5,383 bases of DNA. Origin: an uncultured Clostridia bacterium. GTDB taxonomy: Bacteria > Bacillota > Clostridia > Christensenellales > Borkfalkiaceae. Under the pieces are notes generated by a model, which did not search any database, was not told where the DNA came from, and saw nothing but the letters and a program-made list of their open reading frames with translations. Within the stretch, counting starts at the first letter, position 1; the number at the start of each line of letters is the position of its first letter. Of the stretch, positions 4,685 to 5,383 are shown piece after piece. Where the stretch lies: the NCBI GenBank assembly GCA_947589585.1, contig CANQCA010000079.1, forward strand, positions 1 to 5,383, given 5' to 3'. A program made the position numbers and the translations under genes.

Positions 4685-5383
4685 TTCAAGCATTTTTTCG
4701 AGGTATGCGGGAAGGTAGAAGGAGCCGATGTGCAGTTTGGTCGTATAATATTTTGTCTCGAGGCCGAGCTTCTTCCAGCGAACGGGGTCGAAGTCCTCGA
4801 TGGGGTGATAGCGCTTGCTCGCAAAGCCGAAAAGCCAATATCCCGCCGCGTAAGTGGGGATATGCGCCTGATACACGCGGCTTATGGGGAAGGTGTTCAC
4901 GATGTGCTTGTGGCTGCGCTTCATCGCGTCGGCGTCGTGTTTGTAGAAGGGGCTGCCCTGCTGGTTCACCATGATCCCGTCCTCGTGCAATGCGTTATAG
5001 CAGATGCCGTAGAACTCGCGGGAGAAGTACCCCTCGGAGGGCCCGAACGGGTCGTTTGAGTCCACGATGATGAGGTCGTAGGAATCCTTGCAGCGGCGGA
5101 TAAATCTCAGGGCGTTGTCGAAGAAGATATGCACGCGGGGATCGTCGAGACGGGAGGCATTCTCGGGAAGGAAAATGCGGCAGGCGTTGACGACCTGCGG
5201 ATCCATCTCCACGAGATCGATGCGCTCGATGCTCTTATAGCGGGTGAGCTCTTTTAAGACCCCGCCGTCCCCCGCGCCGATGACGAGGACGTCGCGGATG
5301 TTGGGATGCACGGACATGGGTACGTGCGTGATCATCTCGTCGTAAATGAATTCATCGCGTTCGGTGAGCATGACGTTGCCGTT
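4673..5383 (-). CDS. speE: Spermidine synthase family aminopropyltransferase, N-terminus beyond window
   Basis: The visible 236 residues are the C-terminal part of a SpeE-type aminopropyltransferase, which moves an aminopropyl group from decarboxylated S-adenosylmethionine to a diamine, usually putrescine to spermidine. The frame is open to the window edge (it begins Asn-Gly-Asn-Val-Met-Leu-Thr-Glu), so the Met at 5371 is internal; about 45-50 residues should be missing compared with the usual length of around 280. Motifs, numbered in the fragment, are LTERDEFIYDEM (6-17), IGAGDGG (35-41), LVEMDP (57-62), the catalytic Asp108 in IIVDSNDPFGP (105-115), NQQGSPFY (140-147) and PTYAAGYWLFGFAS (176-189). 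Two positions differ from what I recall of the family: Asp instead of His after the DEFIY tyrosine, and Asn instead of Thr in the usual DSTDP. The acceptor amine is therefore uncertain; agmatine is an alternative. It is the first visible gene of the operon, whose promoter lies outside. Confidence 0.93.
   Translation of the reverse strand, partial: NGNVMLTERDEFIYDEMITHVPMSVHPNIRDVLVIGAGDGGVLKELTRYKSIERIDLVEMDPQVVNACRIFLPENASRLDDPRVHIFFDNALRFIRRCKDSYDLIIVDSNDPFGPSEGYFSREFYGICYNALHEDGIMVNQQGSPFYKHDADAMKRSHKHIVNTFPISRVYQAHIPTYAAGYWLFGFASKRYHPIEDFDPVRWKKLGLETKYYTTKLHIGSFYLPAYLEKMLEEVE

Overview
The window looks like a chromosomal segment of an uncultured or gut-type member of the Bacillota (Clostridia). 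The coding DNA is fairly GC-rich, the genes are closely packed, the Shine-Dalgarno sites are strong AGGAG/GAAGGAG types and the promoters are sigma-A-like. The gene content (a carboxyspermidine-type polyamine operon plus a HELSH membrane protease relative) fits the same group. The exact genus cannot be read from the sequence.

Layout. Positions 1-69 hold most of a tRNA-Gln(CUG) gene on the minus strand, cut by the window edge, with a near-consensus promoter at 81-109. Positions 110-393 contain no convincing gene. They hold a G-rich, repeat-containing spacer with two exact 19-bp direct repeats 87 bp apart and a bulged hairpin. A plus-strand promoter (394-422) and a strong ribosome binding site lead into a 259-residue membrane protein with a HELSH zinc-protease-like motif (457-1236), which ends at a good intrinsic terminator. 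The rest of the window, read on the minus strand from the right edge, is a tightly coupled operon: speE (spermidine synthase family, N-terminus outside the window), speB (agmatinase-family ureohydrolase), a carboxy(nor)spermidine dehydrogenase, and nspC (carboxynorspermidine/carboxyspermidine decarboxylase). It converges on the protease-like gene.

How the genes work together. By family knowledge, SpeB makes putrescine from agmatine. The dehydrogenase condenses a diamine with aspartate semialdehyde to give carboxyspermidine (or carboxynorspermidine), and NspC decarboxylates it. SpeE makes the same kind of triamine by a different chemistry, using decarboxylated S-adenosylmethionine. The operon therefore carries two independent aminopropyl-transfer chemistries next to a single ureohydrolase. 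An arginine decarboxylase and perhaps speD would be expected upstream, beyond 5383, but are not visible. The ureohydrolase could act on agmatine or on an aminopropylated agmatine, so the order of steps is not settled by sequence alone. Nothing in the window shows a clearly new defence, mobile or RNA-guided system. The least explained items are the repeat-bearing spacer and the HELSH membrane protein.
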